64,000 nucleotides of DNA from Halomonas alkaliantarctica (GCF_029854215.1 NZ_CP122961.1:1984001-2048000), one strand, 5' to 3'. Counted from the stretch's first letter, positions 27,018 through 36,590 are shown. The notes: generated from the sequence alone by a model not told the origin. Made by a program: numbers and translations.

Positions 27018-27725
27018 CTAGGCGTTGCCAAGCTGCTTAAGCATTTGATCAACCATGCGCGATGAGTGGTCGGCGGCCACTTCCAGAAACTCATCGAAGG
27101 AGAGGTGGTTGTCGCCACTGCCAGGAATATCAGAGAGCGCACGGATAACCACGAAAGGGCACTGGTAGAGGTGGCACGTTTGGGCAATGGCGGCGCCCTC
27201 CATTTCTACCGCAAGCATGCTGGGGAACTGGGCGCGGGTTGCATCTACCCGGGCTGGGTCAGCCATAAAGGCGTCACCTGTGGCGATCAAGCCTTCGCGC
27301 ACCTGAACCTCACCTAGCGAGGCGATGGCGTTATGCGCCAATTCTCGCAGGGATTTATCGGCTAAGTAGGCGGCGGGCATCCCCGGTACTTGGCCTATTT
27401 CGTAGCCAAATACCACTGCGTCGACGTCGTGATGGCGTACTTCGTCCGAAATGATCACATCGCCAATGGCTAAATCGGCGGCAAAGCCACCGGCGGAACC
27501 GGTGTTGATAATGGCGTCGGGTTGATGGCGTTCTAGTAAGATAGCCGTGCCTACCGCAGCGTTGACTTTACCTATTCCCGACTGCAAAACAATGACCTCG
27601 AGGCCGTAACGCGTGCCGGTATAGAAGACAAAACCCGCGTGCTCGTAGCGCTCGGGGTTATCCAGTTGACTCACCAAGGTGCTCACTTCCTGCGCCATTG
27701 CGCCAATAATACCAATACGCTTCAC
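27018..27725 (-). CDS. mtnN: 5'-methylthioadenosine/S-adenosylhomocysteine nucleosidase
   Basis: Hydrolyses MTA and SAH to adenine and the thioribose sugars, feeding methionine salvage and autoinducer-2 precursor formation. 235 residues. Catalytic residues match E. coli MtnN: E13 in IGAMAQEV, E176 in AVEMEGAAIAQTCH, and D199 in RALSDIPG. SGIGKVNAA (49-57) is the phosphorylase-family loop. It lies 35 bases downstream of folD on the same strand, so the two are probably co-transcribed. Confidence 0.95.
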   Translation of the reverse strand: MKRIGIIGAMAQEVSTLVSQLDNPERYEHAGFVFYTGTRYGLEVIVLQSGIGKVNAAVGTAILLERHQPDAIINTGSAGGFAADLAIGDVIISDEVRHHDVDAVVFGYEIGQVPGMPAAYLADKSLRELAHNAIASLGEVQVREGLIATGDAFMADPARVDATRAQFPSMLAVEMEGAAIAQTCHLYQCPFVVIRALSDIPGSGDNHLSFDEFLEVAADHSSRMVDQMLKQLGNA

Positions 27726-27760
27726 TGCGCCATGCTCCTACATTAAAAGTGGTGTTTGAC

Positions 27761-28633
27761 TCAGGCGTGCTCTACGGCAGCTAAATCGTGTTGCTCAGCG
27801 GCTTCAAGGGTATTTTCCAGCAGCGTTGCAACGGTCATTGGCCCAACGCCTCCGGGTACGGGGGTGATGAAACTAGCGCGTTCGGCAGCGGTGGCAAAAT
27901 CAAGATCGCCTTTTAAGGAGCCATCGTCCTGGCGGTTGATGCCTACGTCGATCACGATAGCGCCCGGCTTGATCCATTCGCCTTTCACGATACCCGGCTT
28001 GCCGACGGCCACGACTAGAATGTCGGCGCGGCGTATATGATCGTCAAGATTGCGGGTGAAACGGTGGCACACGGTGGTGGTACAGCCCGCCAGCATCAGT
28101 TCCAGCGCCATAGGGCGGCCTACAATGTTGGAGGCACCCACTACGGTGGCGTCTAAGCCGCGTAGCGCAACATCGGTCTGTGCCAGTAGGGTCATGATCC
28201 CTTTCGGCGTACAGGGGCGCAGGGCGGGCATACGCTGCGCTAAGCGGCCAATATTGTAGGGGTGAAACCCATCGACATCTTTGCCAGGCAGGATACGCTC
28301 TAAAATGGGCTCAGCATCAAGATGCTTAGGCAGTGGCAGTTGAACCAAGATGCCATCAACAGCTGGATCGCTGTTGAGCTGATCAACCAGGGCTTCCAGC
28401 TCATGCTGTGAGGTTGTAGTGGGAAGGGCGTGCTGAAAGGAGAGAATGCCGGCCTGTTCACAGGCGCGGTGTTTGTTGCTGACATACACTTGAGAGGCGG
28501 GATCGTCCCCGACCACAACCACGGCTAGTCCCGGTGCCCGCCCGCCTGCTTGACGGCGTGCAGCGATCTTTTCGGCAACCTGTTGGCGGACAGTAGCAGC
28601 GATGGCTTTGCCATCGATTAGTTGGGCGGTCAT
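27761..28633 (-). CDS. folD: Bifunctional methylenetetrahydrofolate dehydrogenase/cyclohydrolase FolD
   Basis: Interconverts 5,10-methylene-THF and 10-formyl-THF using NADP. 290 residues with the catalytic Y50 and K54 in [47 protein letters not shown] and the C-terminal [18 protein letters not shown]. First gene of the leftward folD-mtnN pair. An 11-bp inverted repeat lies 40-70 bases upstream of its start. Confidence 0.96.
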   Translation of the reverse strand: MTAQLIDGKAIAATVRQQVAEKIAARRQAGGRAPGLAVVVVGDDPASQVYVSNKHRACEQAGILSFQHALPTTTSQHELEALVDQLNSDPAVDGILVQLPLPKHLDAEPILERILPGKDVDGFHPYNIGRLAQRMPALRPCTPKGIMTLLAQTDVALRGLDATVVGASNIVGRPMALELMLAGCTTTVCHRFTRNLDDHIRRADILVVAVGKPGIVKGEWIKPGAIVIDVGINRQDDGSLKGDLDFATAAERASFITPVPGGVGPMTVATLLENTLEAAEQHDLAAVEHA

Positions 28634-28672
28634 GTAATGGAATCCCTGTGGATGTTAAAAATGGCCTAGGCA

Positions 28673-28702
28673 TTTAAAGCGCTCACACAGCAGCGCTTTA
28701 AA
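28673..28702. promoter_or_regulatory. Perfect inverted repeat upstream of folD
   Basis: TTTAAAGCGCT (28673-28683) and AGCGCTTTAAA (28692-28702) form an 11-bp exact inverted repeat with an eight-base spacer, 40-69 bases upstream of the folD ATG. It could be an operator or a leader hairpin. No U-run follows leftward. Confidence 0.4.
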
Positions 28703-28766
28703 GAGGGTAATTTTCGCACGCTGGGGCATCCAGGCAAAGCGCCTTCACTAACAATCACTTTAATGG

Positions 28767-28794
28767 TTGACTTTAAAATTAAAAATAGTAATAT
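28767..28794 (+). promoter_or_regulatory. Promoter of the tRNA cluster
   Basis: TTGACT (28767-28772), a 16-base AT-rich spacer and TAATAT (28789-28794) resemble a sigma-70 promoter. It is followed by the GC-rich discriminator GCCTCGC, typical of stringently controlled stable-RNA promoters. The first tRNA starts about 43 bases after the expected transcription start. Confidence 0.7.
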
Positions 28795-28843
28795 ATGCCT
28801 CGCTTGAGACGGGCAGCACGGTAGCGTCTAAGGTGATAAAAAT

Positions 28844-28920
28844 CGGGATGTAGCGCAGTCTGGTAGCGCGCCTGCTTTGGGAGCAGGATGTCGGGGGTTC
28901 GAATCCCTCCATCCCGACCA
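28844..28920 (+). tRNA. tRNA-Pro (anticodon TGG)
   Basis: 77 bases including encoded CCA. The acceptor CGGGATG pairs exactly with CATCCCG; the anticodon arm CCTGC-TTTGGGA-GCAGG gives TGG; the T arm GGGGGTTCGAATCCCTC is regular. First gene of the cluster after the stringent-type promoter. Confidence 0.96.
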
Positions 28921-29012
28921 TTCACTTAGCATGAAAGGTAGTAGTTTGCTTTTCCAAGCTGCAGTTGTGGTCTAGTGCTCATCAGTGTTCGTGTCTTATG
29001 AATACTATATGT

Positions 29013-29089
29013 GCGCCCATAGCTCAACCGGATAGAGCAACGGCCTTCTAAGCCGTAGGTTGCGGGTTCGATTCCTGCTGGGCGTGCCA
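29013..29089 (+). tRNA. tRNA-Arg (anticodon TCT)
   Basis: 77 bases including CCA. Acceptor GCGCCCA with TGGGCGT (first pair G-U), anticodon arm ACGGC-CTTCTAA-GCCGT giving TCT, T arm GCGGGTTCGATTCCTGC with one G-U pair. It reads AGA/AGG-type codons. Confidence 0.95.
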
Positions 29090-29164
29090 CCTAATTCAGT
29101 GGTAACAACCTGTCAGAATCTTATCTTCAAGTAAGCATTATCTTTTTTACGTAAGATTGTCTTT

Positions 29165-29240
29165 GGTGGGTGTAGCTCAGGGGTAGAGCCCCGGATTGTG
29201 ACTCCGGTGGTCGTGGGTTCAAATCCCATCATCCACCCCA
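29165..29240 (+). tRNA. tRNA-His (anticodon GTG), copy 1
   Basis: 76 bases counting the extra 5' G (-1) typical of histidine tRNAs, with CCA encoded. Anticodon arm CCGGA-TTGTGAC-TCCGG gives GTG. It is nearly identical to the copy at 29274; visible differences are in the D loop (AGGGG versus AGTGG) and the T loop (CAAAT versus CAAGT). Confidence 0.96.
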
Positions 29241-29273
29241 ATGACAATATGTGCGTATCCAGTTTTAGGTTGT

Positions 29274-29349
29274 GGTGGGTGTAGCTCAGTGGTAGAGCCC
29301 CGGATTGTGACTCCGGTGGTCGTGGGTTCAAGTCCCATCATCCACCCCA
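29274..29349 (+). tRNA. tRNA-His (anticodon GTG), copy 2
   Basis: Second of two tandem histidine tRNA genes, 33 bases after the first, with the same -1 G, anticodon and encoded CCA. Probably a recent local duplication within the tRNA operon. Confidence 0.96.
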
Positions 29350-29469
29350 TTACCGCCGCATAGTTTATCTTCTGTTTTCCCTCTCTCGTTTTAGTGATTA
29401 CCTAATTTATCGTTTATGCCCTTAGTTGGGATTTTTGCGTTTCTGGCTGTTAGGTTCCCCCTCTGATCG

Positions 29470-32400
29470 CTAACGCGGCATTACCTTAATGCGGTGGCCC
29501 GCCAAATGGGTGAGCGGTTCAGGTCTGCCAAGGAAATTCCCCTGTGCGTAGTCAATTCCTATGTGGTGCAGCGTCTCGAGCGTTGCTTGCGTTTCCACAA
29601 ATTCAGCGATGGTCTTGATCTCCAGCGCCTTGCCAACGGCATGAATCGCCTCAACCATGGCACGGTCAATTGGATCCTGATGTACATTGCGAATAAAGTT
29701 ACCGTCAATTTTCAAATAATCCACGGGCAACTGCTTCAAATAGCTAAAAGAGGAGAGGCCGGTGCCAAAGTCATCCAGTGCAAAGTGGCAGCCGTACTCT
29801 TTTAGGGTGACAATTAATTCGCTAACCCTTGATAGTTGGGCAATGGCGGTGCTTTCGGTAATTTCAAAACAGAGCGTTCCGTGGGGTAGGTCTGCCGTGG
29901 CAACTTGCCTAATAAGATCCTGACAAAAATCCGCATCGGAAAGTGATGACCCAGAAAGATTGATCCCCCACAAGCTATGAGACGGCAGTGTTGCGTGGCG
30001 GTTTTGATCTCCTAACCAGGCTAGGGTGTTACGAATCACCCAGCGGTCAATACGTACCATAAAGTGATAACGCTCGGCGGCGGGTAGAAAGCTACCTGGC
30101 GCGATGACCTCTCCATGCTCTTCAAGTCGCAGCAGAATTTCTCGGTAGCCAGGGCCATCGGCACAAACGGCTGTAATGGGTTGGGCGAAAAGGCGGAAGG
30201 TGTCGTTATCCAAGCCATTTTGCAAGCGCTGCACCCACTGTAGTGCACCGTGTTTCTCTTGTAATGAGTGATCGTCAGGCTGATAGCAGTGGATGCGATT
30301 GCGGCCTGCCTCTTTGGCGGCGTAGCACGCCGAGTCGGAGGCGTGAAGAACCTGGCTCAACTGCATGGGATGAGCAGCGGTTAGCTCAACTAGTCCAATA
30401 CTCACCCCGATACCAAAGGTGTGTCCCTGCCAAGCAAAACGGTACTGTTCGATATCGCAGCGAAGCGCTTCTCCAATCGTCATTGCTCGCTCTATCGCAC
30501 AGTCAGGTAGCAACAAAGCGAATTCATCGCCGCCTAGACGTGCGGCTATATCGCTACTGCGCACATGATCTTTCAATTTTAACGCCACTTGGCGCAACAG
30601 CTCGTCTCCAGCGAGATGGCCGCAGGTGTCATTGACGATTTTGAATTGATCGAGATCTAAGTAGCACATCACATGATGGCCATCTTTGCGATTGAGTAAT
30701 GCACTGAGCGCTGATTCAAAGGCTCGGCGGTTGAGCAGGTCGGTGAGGATATCGTGGCTGACCTGATAGCTCAGCTGTTCAGAAAGCTGGCGAGTAAGGC
30801 TAACATCCTGAAAAACAACGACTGCACCTAAGGTAATACCGCTGCGGGAACGTATCGGTGAAGCACTGTGTTGGATGGGGGTAGGCGAGTGATCACGATT
30901 CACCAGCAGGCAATGTTCGGTGGCGTGCACCGGGGTGAGCTGGGTAAGCACTTGTCTAGCTGGATTGCTTAGCGGTTCACTGCTGATTTCATTGATTAAT
31001 TGGTAAACCACATGAATGGGTTTATCCATGGCCTCCTCGAGTGTCCATCCGGTCAAGCGCTTAGCTTCTGCATTAATAAACGTTACGTTGCCACTAGCGT
31101 CGCAGGTAATGACGCCGTCACCGATGGATGCCAGCGTGGTGCGGGCAAGGTCGCGTTCGCGGTTTAGCTGCTCCTGCAGCTGTTTACGCTCGGTAATATC
31201 CCGCACCATGCCCGAGCGCTCTGACACGGAACCACTGGCGCCTTCACTAACTTGTATTTCCAGGTAGCGCACCTGCATATCGGCGCAGCGTCGCTTAATT
31301 TCATGGCGTGCACCGGGGGTTAGCGAGCGGGTTGGTAATAGCTGTGAAACAGGTTGGCCAATAAGCCGTTTGGCGTCGACTTCGAAAAGGTGCTCCGCAC
31401 CAGGGTTGAGGCTGGTCAGGGTGCCGTCTGCCTGCCAGGTAATCACGCCATCGCGGAGATTACGCAGCATCACACGGGTATGCCCGACGGCGCGTTCAAG
31501 TGCGGCGGTGACGCGATTATAGCTCGCCGCTATTTCGCCTACTTCGGTAAACGGATCGGCGTCAATACGCTGGCGCATATCGCCTTGCTGTTCATGCTGG
31601 CGCATATGCTCAAGTAGTTGGTTCAGCTCATTATTGGCGCCATGCTCTGCGAGGTTGAGCCCCATCTTTTCTGCTTCATGAGAGATGCGTATGGGCAGGA
31701 ATCGTCGGGTAATGCGGAACAGCAGCCAGGCGCTGCCAAAGCTCCAGACACCGCATACCACAACGCCGATCAACTGAACGCCAAATTGAGTAGATCGAGA
31801 CAAGCCACTCTGCAATAGCATTGGGTCAGCGACCCAGGGCAGTGCAAGCGTGCCCCATACGCCCGCGACGAGGTGCGAGGGAATGGCGCTGACTGCATCG
31901 TCAATATGTTTACTTAGTAGCCATTCGCTGGTCAGCACCATGAGAACACCGCTAACCGCCCCCAGCCCAAATGCCGCCGACAAAGTGATCGCATGAGCGC
32001 TGGCGGTGACGGCGACCAAGCCCGCAATGGCACCATTAATTGCATACATGACGTCGGCATAGCGCCGAGTGCGCAGTCCCATCAGCATCCCCGAGAGTAT
32101 CCCGCCGACCGCGCCCAGCACAGTATTGGCTATTATGCCGGGTATTTGCTCAGTAACGGCCAGTGTGCTGCCGCCGTTAAAGCCAAACCAGCCTAAGATC
32201 ATAAACAGCGCTCCCAGCATAGCGAGGGGTAAGTTGCCCGAAGGAAAGGCGGTGGGAGGCTTGCCATGGGTGAAGCGACCGCTGCGTGGGCCGATACAGA
32301 GTACCGCTGCCAGCGCTACCCAGCCGCCCACGCTATGCACGACCGTAGAGCCGGCAAAGTCGACAAACCCAAGCGAGCCAAGCCAACCTTGGCTTCCACC

Positions 32401-32850
32401 CAAAAGCCCGCCCCATGCCCAGTGACCAAAAATCGGGTAGATAAGCAAGGCTATCCAGAGGGCCGTCCAGGTATAGGCTAAAAAGGGCATACGCTCTGCC
32501 ACCGCGCCTGACACAATGGTGGCGGCGGTAGCACAGAACATTGCTTGGAAGATAAAAACGGTAAGCACCCAACTGCCGGAAGTGTCTAATTGCCAACCCA
32601 ACAGCGTTGTGCCGATTAAGCCGTACTGAGAGTCGCCAAACATGAGGCCAAACCCGACTAACCAAAAAACACTGACGGCAATGGCAAAGTCCGCTACGTT
32701 TTTCATAGCGACGTTGATAGCGTTCTTTGTGCGTGTAGTGCCAGCTTCCAGACAGAGAAAGCCAGCTTGCATCACAAATACGAGGGCAGCAGCCCACAGT
32801 ACCCAGAGCGTGTCGAGCAGCGAACTATCAATATCTAGCGTGGCAGGCAT
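29470..32850 (-). CDS. Ammonium transporter fused to PAS, GGDEF and EAL domains (Amt transceptor)
   Basis: 1126 residues in one intact frame. Residues about 1-385 are an Amt/MEP/Rh channel of about eleven helices; D164 and the twin histidines H172 (STVVHSVGGW) and H326 (PSHLVAGVWG) of the pore are kept. A linker with a heptad-like HMRQHEQQ stretch (about 386-455) leads to two PAS-like regions (about 456-565 and 568-690), the first ending VRDITERK. The GGDEF domain (about 695-855) has G773-G774-D775-E776-F777 and the inhibitory RxxD site R764-D767. The EAL domain (about 865-1118) has E904, N964, E996, D1026-D1027, K1047, E1083 and Q1103, though the name motif reads EIL. It probably couples ammonium passage or binding to c-di-GMP synthesis or breakdown. 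No glnK neighbours it. Confidence 0.95.
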   Translation of the reverse strand: MPATLDIDSSLLDTLWVLWAAALVFVMQAGFLCLEAGTTRTKNAINVAMKNVADFAIAVSVFWLVGFGLMFGDSQYGLIGTTLLGWQLDTSGSWVLTVFIFQAMFCATAATIVSGAVAERMPFLAYTWTALWIALLIYPIFGHWAWGGLLGGSQGWLGSLGFVDFAGSTVVHSVGGWVALAAVLCIGPRSGRFTHGKPPTAFPSGNLPLAMLGALFMILGWFGFNGGSTLAVTEQIPGIIANTVLGAVGGILSGMLMGLRTRRYADVMYAINGAIAGLVAVTASAHAITLSAAFGLGAVSGVLMVLTSEWLLSKHIDDAVSAIPSHLVAGVWGTLALPWVADPMLLQSGLSRSTQFGVQLIGVVVCGVWSFGSAWLLFRITRRFLPIRISHEAEKMGLNLAEHGANNELNQLLEHMRQHEQQGDMRQRIDADPFTEVGEIAASYNRVTAALERAVGHTRVMLRNLRDGVITWQADGTLTSLNPGAEHLFEVDAKRLIGQPVSQLLPTRSLTPGARHEIKRRCADMQVRYLEIQVSEGASGSVSERSGMVRDITERKQLQEQLNRERDLARTTLASIGDGVITCDASGNVTFINAEAKRLTGWTLEEAMDKPIHVVYQLINEISSEPLSNPARQVLTQLTPVHATEHCLLVNRDHSPTPIQHSASPIRSRSGITLGAVVVFQDVSLTRQLSEQLSYQVSHDILTDLLNRRAFESALSALLNRKDGHHVMCYLDLDQFKIVNDTCGHLAGDELLRQVALKLKDHVRSSDIAARLGGDEFALLLPDCAIERAMTIGEALRCDIEQYRFAWQGHTFGIGVSIGLVELTAAHPMQLSQVLHASDSACYAAKEAGRNRIHCYQPDDHSLQEKHGALQWVQRLQNGLDNDTFRLFAQPITAVCADGPGYREILLRLEEHGEVIAPGSFLPAAERYHFMVRIDRWVIRNTLAWLGDQNRHATLPSHSLWGINLSGSSLSDADFCQDLIRQVATADLPHGTLCFEITESTAIAQLSRVSELIVTLKEYGCHFALDDFGTGLSSFSYLKQLPVDYLKIDGNFIRNVHQDPIDRAMVEAIHAVGKALEIKTIAEFVETQATLETLHHIGIDYAQGNFLGRPEPLTHLAGHRIKVMPR

Positions 32851-33162
32851 GGTGTTTTCCTTGGCAACTTTTGGTGCAAATACGCTTCTTTTTAGTGCTT
32901 TATTTGTTTTGCCCGCAGAGAAAAGTGGTCGTTATATCGGCACTATCCAAATGCTATTAAGGTTTCCTAATAGAAACAAAGCAATTGTTATGCCGTTAAT
33001 AGTGGAGTCATCCTTTTTAACGCGCATGATAGTGTTAATTACTGTTTTTTATAATTAAAACAGTATTTTAAGCTATATAAATACGAATGGATTGGTGATA
33101 TTTTTCAACTAGTTATCGGTATTCAATTGTGGTTTTGAATCGGCAAAAGGGAGTGCATCAAA
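32851..33162. promoter_or_regulatory. AT-rich divergent promoter region with a 9-bp palindrome
   Basis: Non-coding gap between the Amt fusion (leftward) and the FAD oxidoreductase (rightward). TACTGTTTT (33040-33048) and AAAACAGTA (33057-33065) form an exact inverted repeat, and a consensus -10 box TATAAT (33050-33055) lies in its centre, so a protein bound here would cover the promoter. The region is clearly AT-richer than its flanks. No sigma-54 -24/-12 element with correct spacing was found before the Amt gene, although such control might be expected for an ammonium transporter. Confidence 0.5.
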
Positions 33163-34404
33163 ATGGCACGTCAAACGGTAGTTTTGGGAGCAGGTATGGT
33201 AGGTGTCAGCATCGCTTGGCATCTACGTCAGCGTGGGCATGAGGTCACCCTGGTGGATCGCCTTCAACCTGGCCGCGAAACCTCGTTTGGCAATGCGGGT
33301 ATCATTCAGCGCGAAGCGGTTAGGCCTTACCCTTTTCCCCGCGACGTTAAAACGCTGCTTAGCGTTTTACCTAACCGTCGGGTAGATATTCGCTATCGCC
33401 CCGCGGGCATGGTCAACGCGGCTTCCCCGCTATTGCGCTACTGGATGAACTCTGCGCCCAAGGCTTACCAGAAAATTGTGCCGGAGTACGCCTCATTGAT
33501 TCAGCTTTCGCTGAAAACCCACGGCCCGATGATTGATGCTGCAGGTGCCGAGCACTTGGTGCGCCGACAAGGGTGGCTTGAGCTTTATCGCACTCCTGAA
33601 AAGCTCGCCGCACGGATAAAAGAGGCTGAAGAAGCGCGGCACCTTTATGGTGTACAGTTTGAGCAGTTGGATAGGGCTGCGCTTGAGGCGAAAGAGCCTT
33701 CGCTGAGTGACACCATTATCGGTGCGATTCACTGGCTTGACCCCTGGACTGTCGCTGACCCAGGTGGATTGGTCGCGGCTTACGCCCAAGCGTTTAGCAA
33801 TGATGGCGGGCGTATTTTGCAGGCAGATATCAAGTCGGTTCAACAAATGGGTGACCGCTGGCAGGTCAATACTGCTGCTGAATCGTTAGAAGTAGATAAC
33901 GTCGTTGTGGCGCTGGGGCCCTGGGCGGGCAGCTGGCTTAAAGAATTAGGCTATCACTTTCCTACCTTTGTAAAACGTGGCTACCATATGCACTACGCGC
34001 CCCAAGCGCCAGCCAAGTTAAATTTCTGGGTTATGGATGCCGAAGTGGGCTACCTGCTGGCGCCGATGAACGCAGGGGTTCGATTAACGACTGGCGCCGA
34101 GCTTGATCGTTTGGATGCACCTGCTGACGTCAATCAACTAGGCGCCGCCGAAAAAGTTGCCCGTAGCGTGTTTCCCTTGGGCGAGCGCCGTGATGATGCC
34201 CCTTGGAAAGGCGCGCGGCCCTGCTTACCGGATATGAAACCGGTGATTGGGCCAGCGCCACGGCATCCTGGCCTATGGCTTGCCTTTGGCCATGGCCACC
34301 AGGGCTTCACCTTAGGGCCTGCTACAGGGCAGTTGCTTGCGGATATGATGGAAGGGCAGCCAACGGCCATTGATATGGCGCCATTTCGCGCTGACAGGTT
34401 CTAG
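33163..34404 (+). CDS. FAD-dependent amino acid oxidoreductase (DadA-like)
   Basis: 413 residues of the DAO/DadA family. The N-terminal FAD-binding GAGMVGVSIAWHL (9-21), TSFGNAGII after it, and the C-terminal GHGHQGFTLGPATGQLLADM are the expected signatures. Members oxidise D-amino acids or other amines and pass electrons to the respiratory chain; the substrate here cannot be told from sequence. GGGAG lies before ATG 33163. It is divergent from the Amt fusion; since deamination yields ammonia, a link is tempting but unproven. Confidence 0.85.
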   Translation: MARQTVVLGAGMVGVSIAWHLRQRGHEVTLVDRLQPGRETSFGNAGIIQREAVRPYPFPRDVKTLLSVLPNRRVDIRYRPAGMVNAASPLLRYWMNSAPKAYQKIVPEYASLIQLSLKTHGPMIDAAGAEHLVRRQGWLELYRTPEKLAARIKEAEEARHLYGVQFEQLDRAALEAKEPSLSDTIIGAIHWLDPWTVADPGGLVAAYAQAFSNDGGRILQADIKSVQQMGDRWQVNTAAESLEVDNVVVALGPWAGSWLKELGYHFPTFVKRGYHMHYAPQAPAKLNFWVMDAEVGYLLAPMNAGVRLTTGAELDRLDAPADVNQLGAAEKVARSVFPLGERRDDAPWKGARPCLPDMKPVIGPAPRHPGLWLAFGHGHQGFTLGPATGQLLADMMEGQPTAIDMAPFRADRF

Positions 34405-34544
34405 CTAGCGCTATATTCATTAATGATCAGGTGAGTTAAGCCGATAGTAGTAGATGCTGGTACTAGTAATAGAGAACGATATCTTTGCGCGTAATCTAAT
34501 GCTTTGCTAGTTTAAAAGTACATTACACACCATGAGGTGGATAT

Positions 34545-34754
34545 ATGGATGTAGGCATCAGCAGTTCAGTTAGCGCGTCGCTTTATATGAACCAAGCGCA
34601 AACTCCTGAACAGGCACAAATGCAGGTGTTTAAAGAAGCGCTAGATACTCAGGCGCAGCAAGTGACCGAAACCATGGCCTCTGCGAATACTGGCGCTCAG
34701 CCTGATTTGGCCAAAGAGGGCAATGTAGGTACGCAGGTTAATACCTACGCCTAG
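34545..34754 (+). CDS. YjfB-type putative motility protein
   Basis: 69 residues, Gln/Ala-rich, starting MDVGISSSVSASLYMNQAQ, with QVFKEALDTQAQQVTETM in the middle and ending NTYA. This matches the small YjfB family (PF14070), annotated as putative motility proteins because they often sit with flagellar genes; no flagellar gene is near here. GAGGTGG precedes ATG 34545 and a strong terminator follows, so it is a separate short transcript. Confidence 0.75.
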   Translation: MDVGISSSVSASLYMNQAQTPEQAQMQVFKEALDTQAQQVTETMASANTGAQPDLAKEGNVGTQVNTYA

Positions 34755-34802
34755 ATCACAGTATTTAGTGACTAGCAGCGGACTTGTGCCGTTTAGTACG
34801 AT

Positions 34803-34830
34803 AAAACGCTGACCTGGTCAGCGTTTTTTT
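34803..34830 (+). terminator. Strong intrinsic terminator after the yjfB-like gene
   Basis: AAAACGCTGA (34803-34812) pairs with TCAGCGTTTT (34818-34827) around a five-base loop, with a run of seven T (34824-34830). Confidence 0.92.
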
Positions 34831-35000
34831 ATGACCTTTTCAAGGACGTCTTCAAGAGCGTCACGTTTGACGCCACCCGCGACAACAGCTGCCTCCAAGC
34901 GTTACAATTGCCCCAATGGACATTGCTCATTGCGCGGCGGCTAGTTATTGAGAGCTGCTGATTGGGTGCTGCGCTGAGTACCAATATTTGAAGAGGCATA

Positions 35001-36590
35001 ATGAAAGAGACTCAATTAGCCCGTGAAGCTGAGCTTCGCAGGACATTCGCTATTATCTCGCACCCCGATGCTGGTAAAACCACAATTACCGAAAAGATGC
35101 TGTTGTTTGGCAACGCCATTCAGTTGGCCGGCTCGGTGAAGAGCAAGCGTAACGATCGCCATGCAACGTCGGACTGGATGAAAATGGAGCAGGAGCGGGG
35201 TATCTCGGTAACGACCTCGGTGATGCAGTTCCCCTACGGTGGGCGCATCGTCAACCTGCTGGATACCCCTGGTCACGAAGACTTCTCTGAAGATACCTAC
35301 CGCACGCTCACGGCGGTTGACTCTGCATTGATGGTAATCGATGGCGCTAAAGGCGTTGAGGATCGCACCATTAAGTTGATGGAAGTGTGTCGTCTGCGTA
35401 CCACGCCGATTCTCACCTTTATCAACAAAATGGATCGCGATATCCGTGACCCCATTGAGGTGATGGATGAAGTCGAAACGGTACTGAATATTCAGTGTGC
35501 GCCGATGACCTGGCCGATTGGCATGGGCCGCCACTTTAAGGGCGTTTATCACCTCTATAACGACGTGATTCATCTCTACACCCAGGGGCAGGGCAGCCGA
35601 ATCCCCGATGATAAGCGCATCGAGGGCCTGGATAGTCCCGAAGTGGATGCCGTTCTGGGAGAAGATCAGGCCGAAGAGCTGCGCATGGAAGTGGAGCTGG
35701 TGCGAGGTGCTTCCCATGAGTTTGATTTGGACGCTTATCGCCGTGGTGAGCTTTCGCCGGTCTATTTCGGTACCGCCATGGGTAACTTTGGGGTGCGTGA
35801 GATGATGGATGGCTTTGTCGAGTACGCACCGCCGCCCCAGGATCACGAAACTAATACTCGGGTAGTTACTTCCGAGGATGATCGCTTCACTGGCTTCGTG
35901 TTTAAAATACAGGCCAATATGGATCCCAACCACCGTGATCGCATTGCGTTTTTGCGGGTCTGTTCAGGCAAATACGAAAAGAACATGAAGATGCGCCATG
36001 TGCGTATTGGTAAGGACGTTAAAATTGCTGATGCGTTGACCTTTATGGCCTCTGATCGCTCTCAAGTGGAAGAAGCTTGGCCTGGCGATATTATCGGCCT
36101 CCATAATCACGGTACGATTCAGATCGGCGATACCTTTACTGTGGGTGAGGATATGCGCTTTACCGGCATACCTCACTTCGCTCCCGAGCTATTCAAGCGC
36201 GTGCGGCTTAAAGACCCGCTAAAGATGAAGGCACTACAAAAAGGCTTGCAGCAGCTTTCCGAAGAAGGTGCTACCCAGGTCTTTATGCCGATGGACAACA
36301 ACGATTTGATTCTGGGAGCCGTGGGAACCCTGCAGTTCGATGTGGTCGCTCATCGCTTGAAAGAGGAGTACAAGGTCGACTGCTTGTACGAAGGCGTCAA
36401 TGTTCAGACCGCCCGCTGGGTTTACTGTGAAGATGCTAAAAAACTCGAAGAGTTTAAGCGTAAAGCTAGCGCCAACCTGGCGATTGATGGCGGCGGTTAC
36501 CTCACCTATATTGCGCCTACCCGGGTTAATCTGCAGATGACTCAGGAGCGCTGGCCCGACATTCGCTTCCAGCTTACCCGCGAACACTAG
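35001..36590 (+). CDS. prfC: Peptide chain release factor 3
   Basis: Translational GTPase that recycles RF1/RF2 from the ribosome after peptide release. 529 residues, full length. The G1 motif is [14 protein letters not shown] (20-33); also [14 protein letters not shown] (G3), NKMDRD (G4) and the switch region [14 protein letters not shown]. The C-terminal domains with [14 protein letters not shown] are intact. GAAGAGG lies before ATG 35001. The TatD-family gene follows after 17 bases and is probably co-transcribed. Confidence 0.97.
   Translation: MKETQLAREAELRRTFAIISHPDAGKTTITEKMLLFGNAIQLAGSVKSKRNDRHATSDWMKMEQERGISVTTSVMQFPYGGRIVNLLDTPGHEDFSEDTYRTLTAVDSALMVIDGAKGVEDRTIKLMEVCRLRTTPILTFINKMDRDIRDPIEVMDEVETVLNIQCAPMTWPIGMGRHFKGVYHLYNDVIHLYTQGQGSRIPDDKRIEGLDSPEVDAVLGEDQAEELRMEVELVRGASHEFDLDAYRRGELSPVYFGTAMGNFGVREMMDGFVEYAPPPQDHETNTRVVTSEDDRFTGFVFKIQANMDPNHRDRIAFLRVCSGKYEKNMKMRHVRIGKDVKIADALTFMASDRSQVEEAWPGDIIGLHNHGTIQIGDTFTVGEDMRFTGIPHFAPELFKRVRLKDPLKMKALQKGLQQLSEEGATQVFMPMDNNDLILGAVGTLQFDVVAHRLKEEYKVDCLYEGVNVQTARWVYCEDAKKLEEFKRKASANLAIDGGGYLTYIAPTRVNLQMTQERWPDIRFQLTREH

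Noticed and set aside
29113..29331. Leftward 72-codon open frame across the two tRNA-His genes
   Set aside because: It is the antisense of two near-identical tRNA genes; the repeated peptide arises from the tRNA duplication.
28844..29349. tRNA-associated integration site or island boundary
   Set aside because: No integrase gene or direct repeat of a tRNA 3' end is visible on either side.
32851..32960. Sigma-54 promoter before the Amt fusion
   Set aside because: The leftward TTGCAC...TTGC has six bases between the halves instead of five, lacks the -24 GG, and lies too close to the start codon.
35016..35933. 305-codon leftward open frame opposite prfC
   Set aside because: prfC is complete with all GTPase motifs on the other strand; the antisense peptide has no family pattern.
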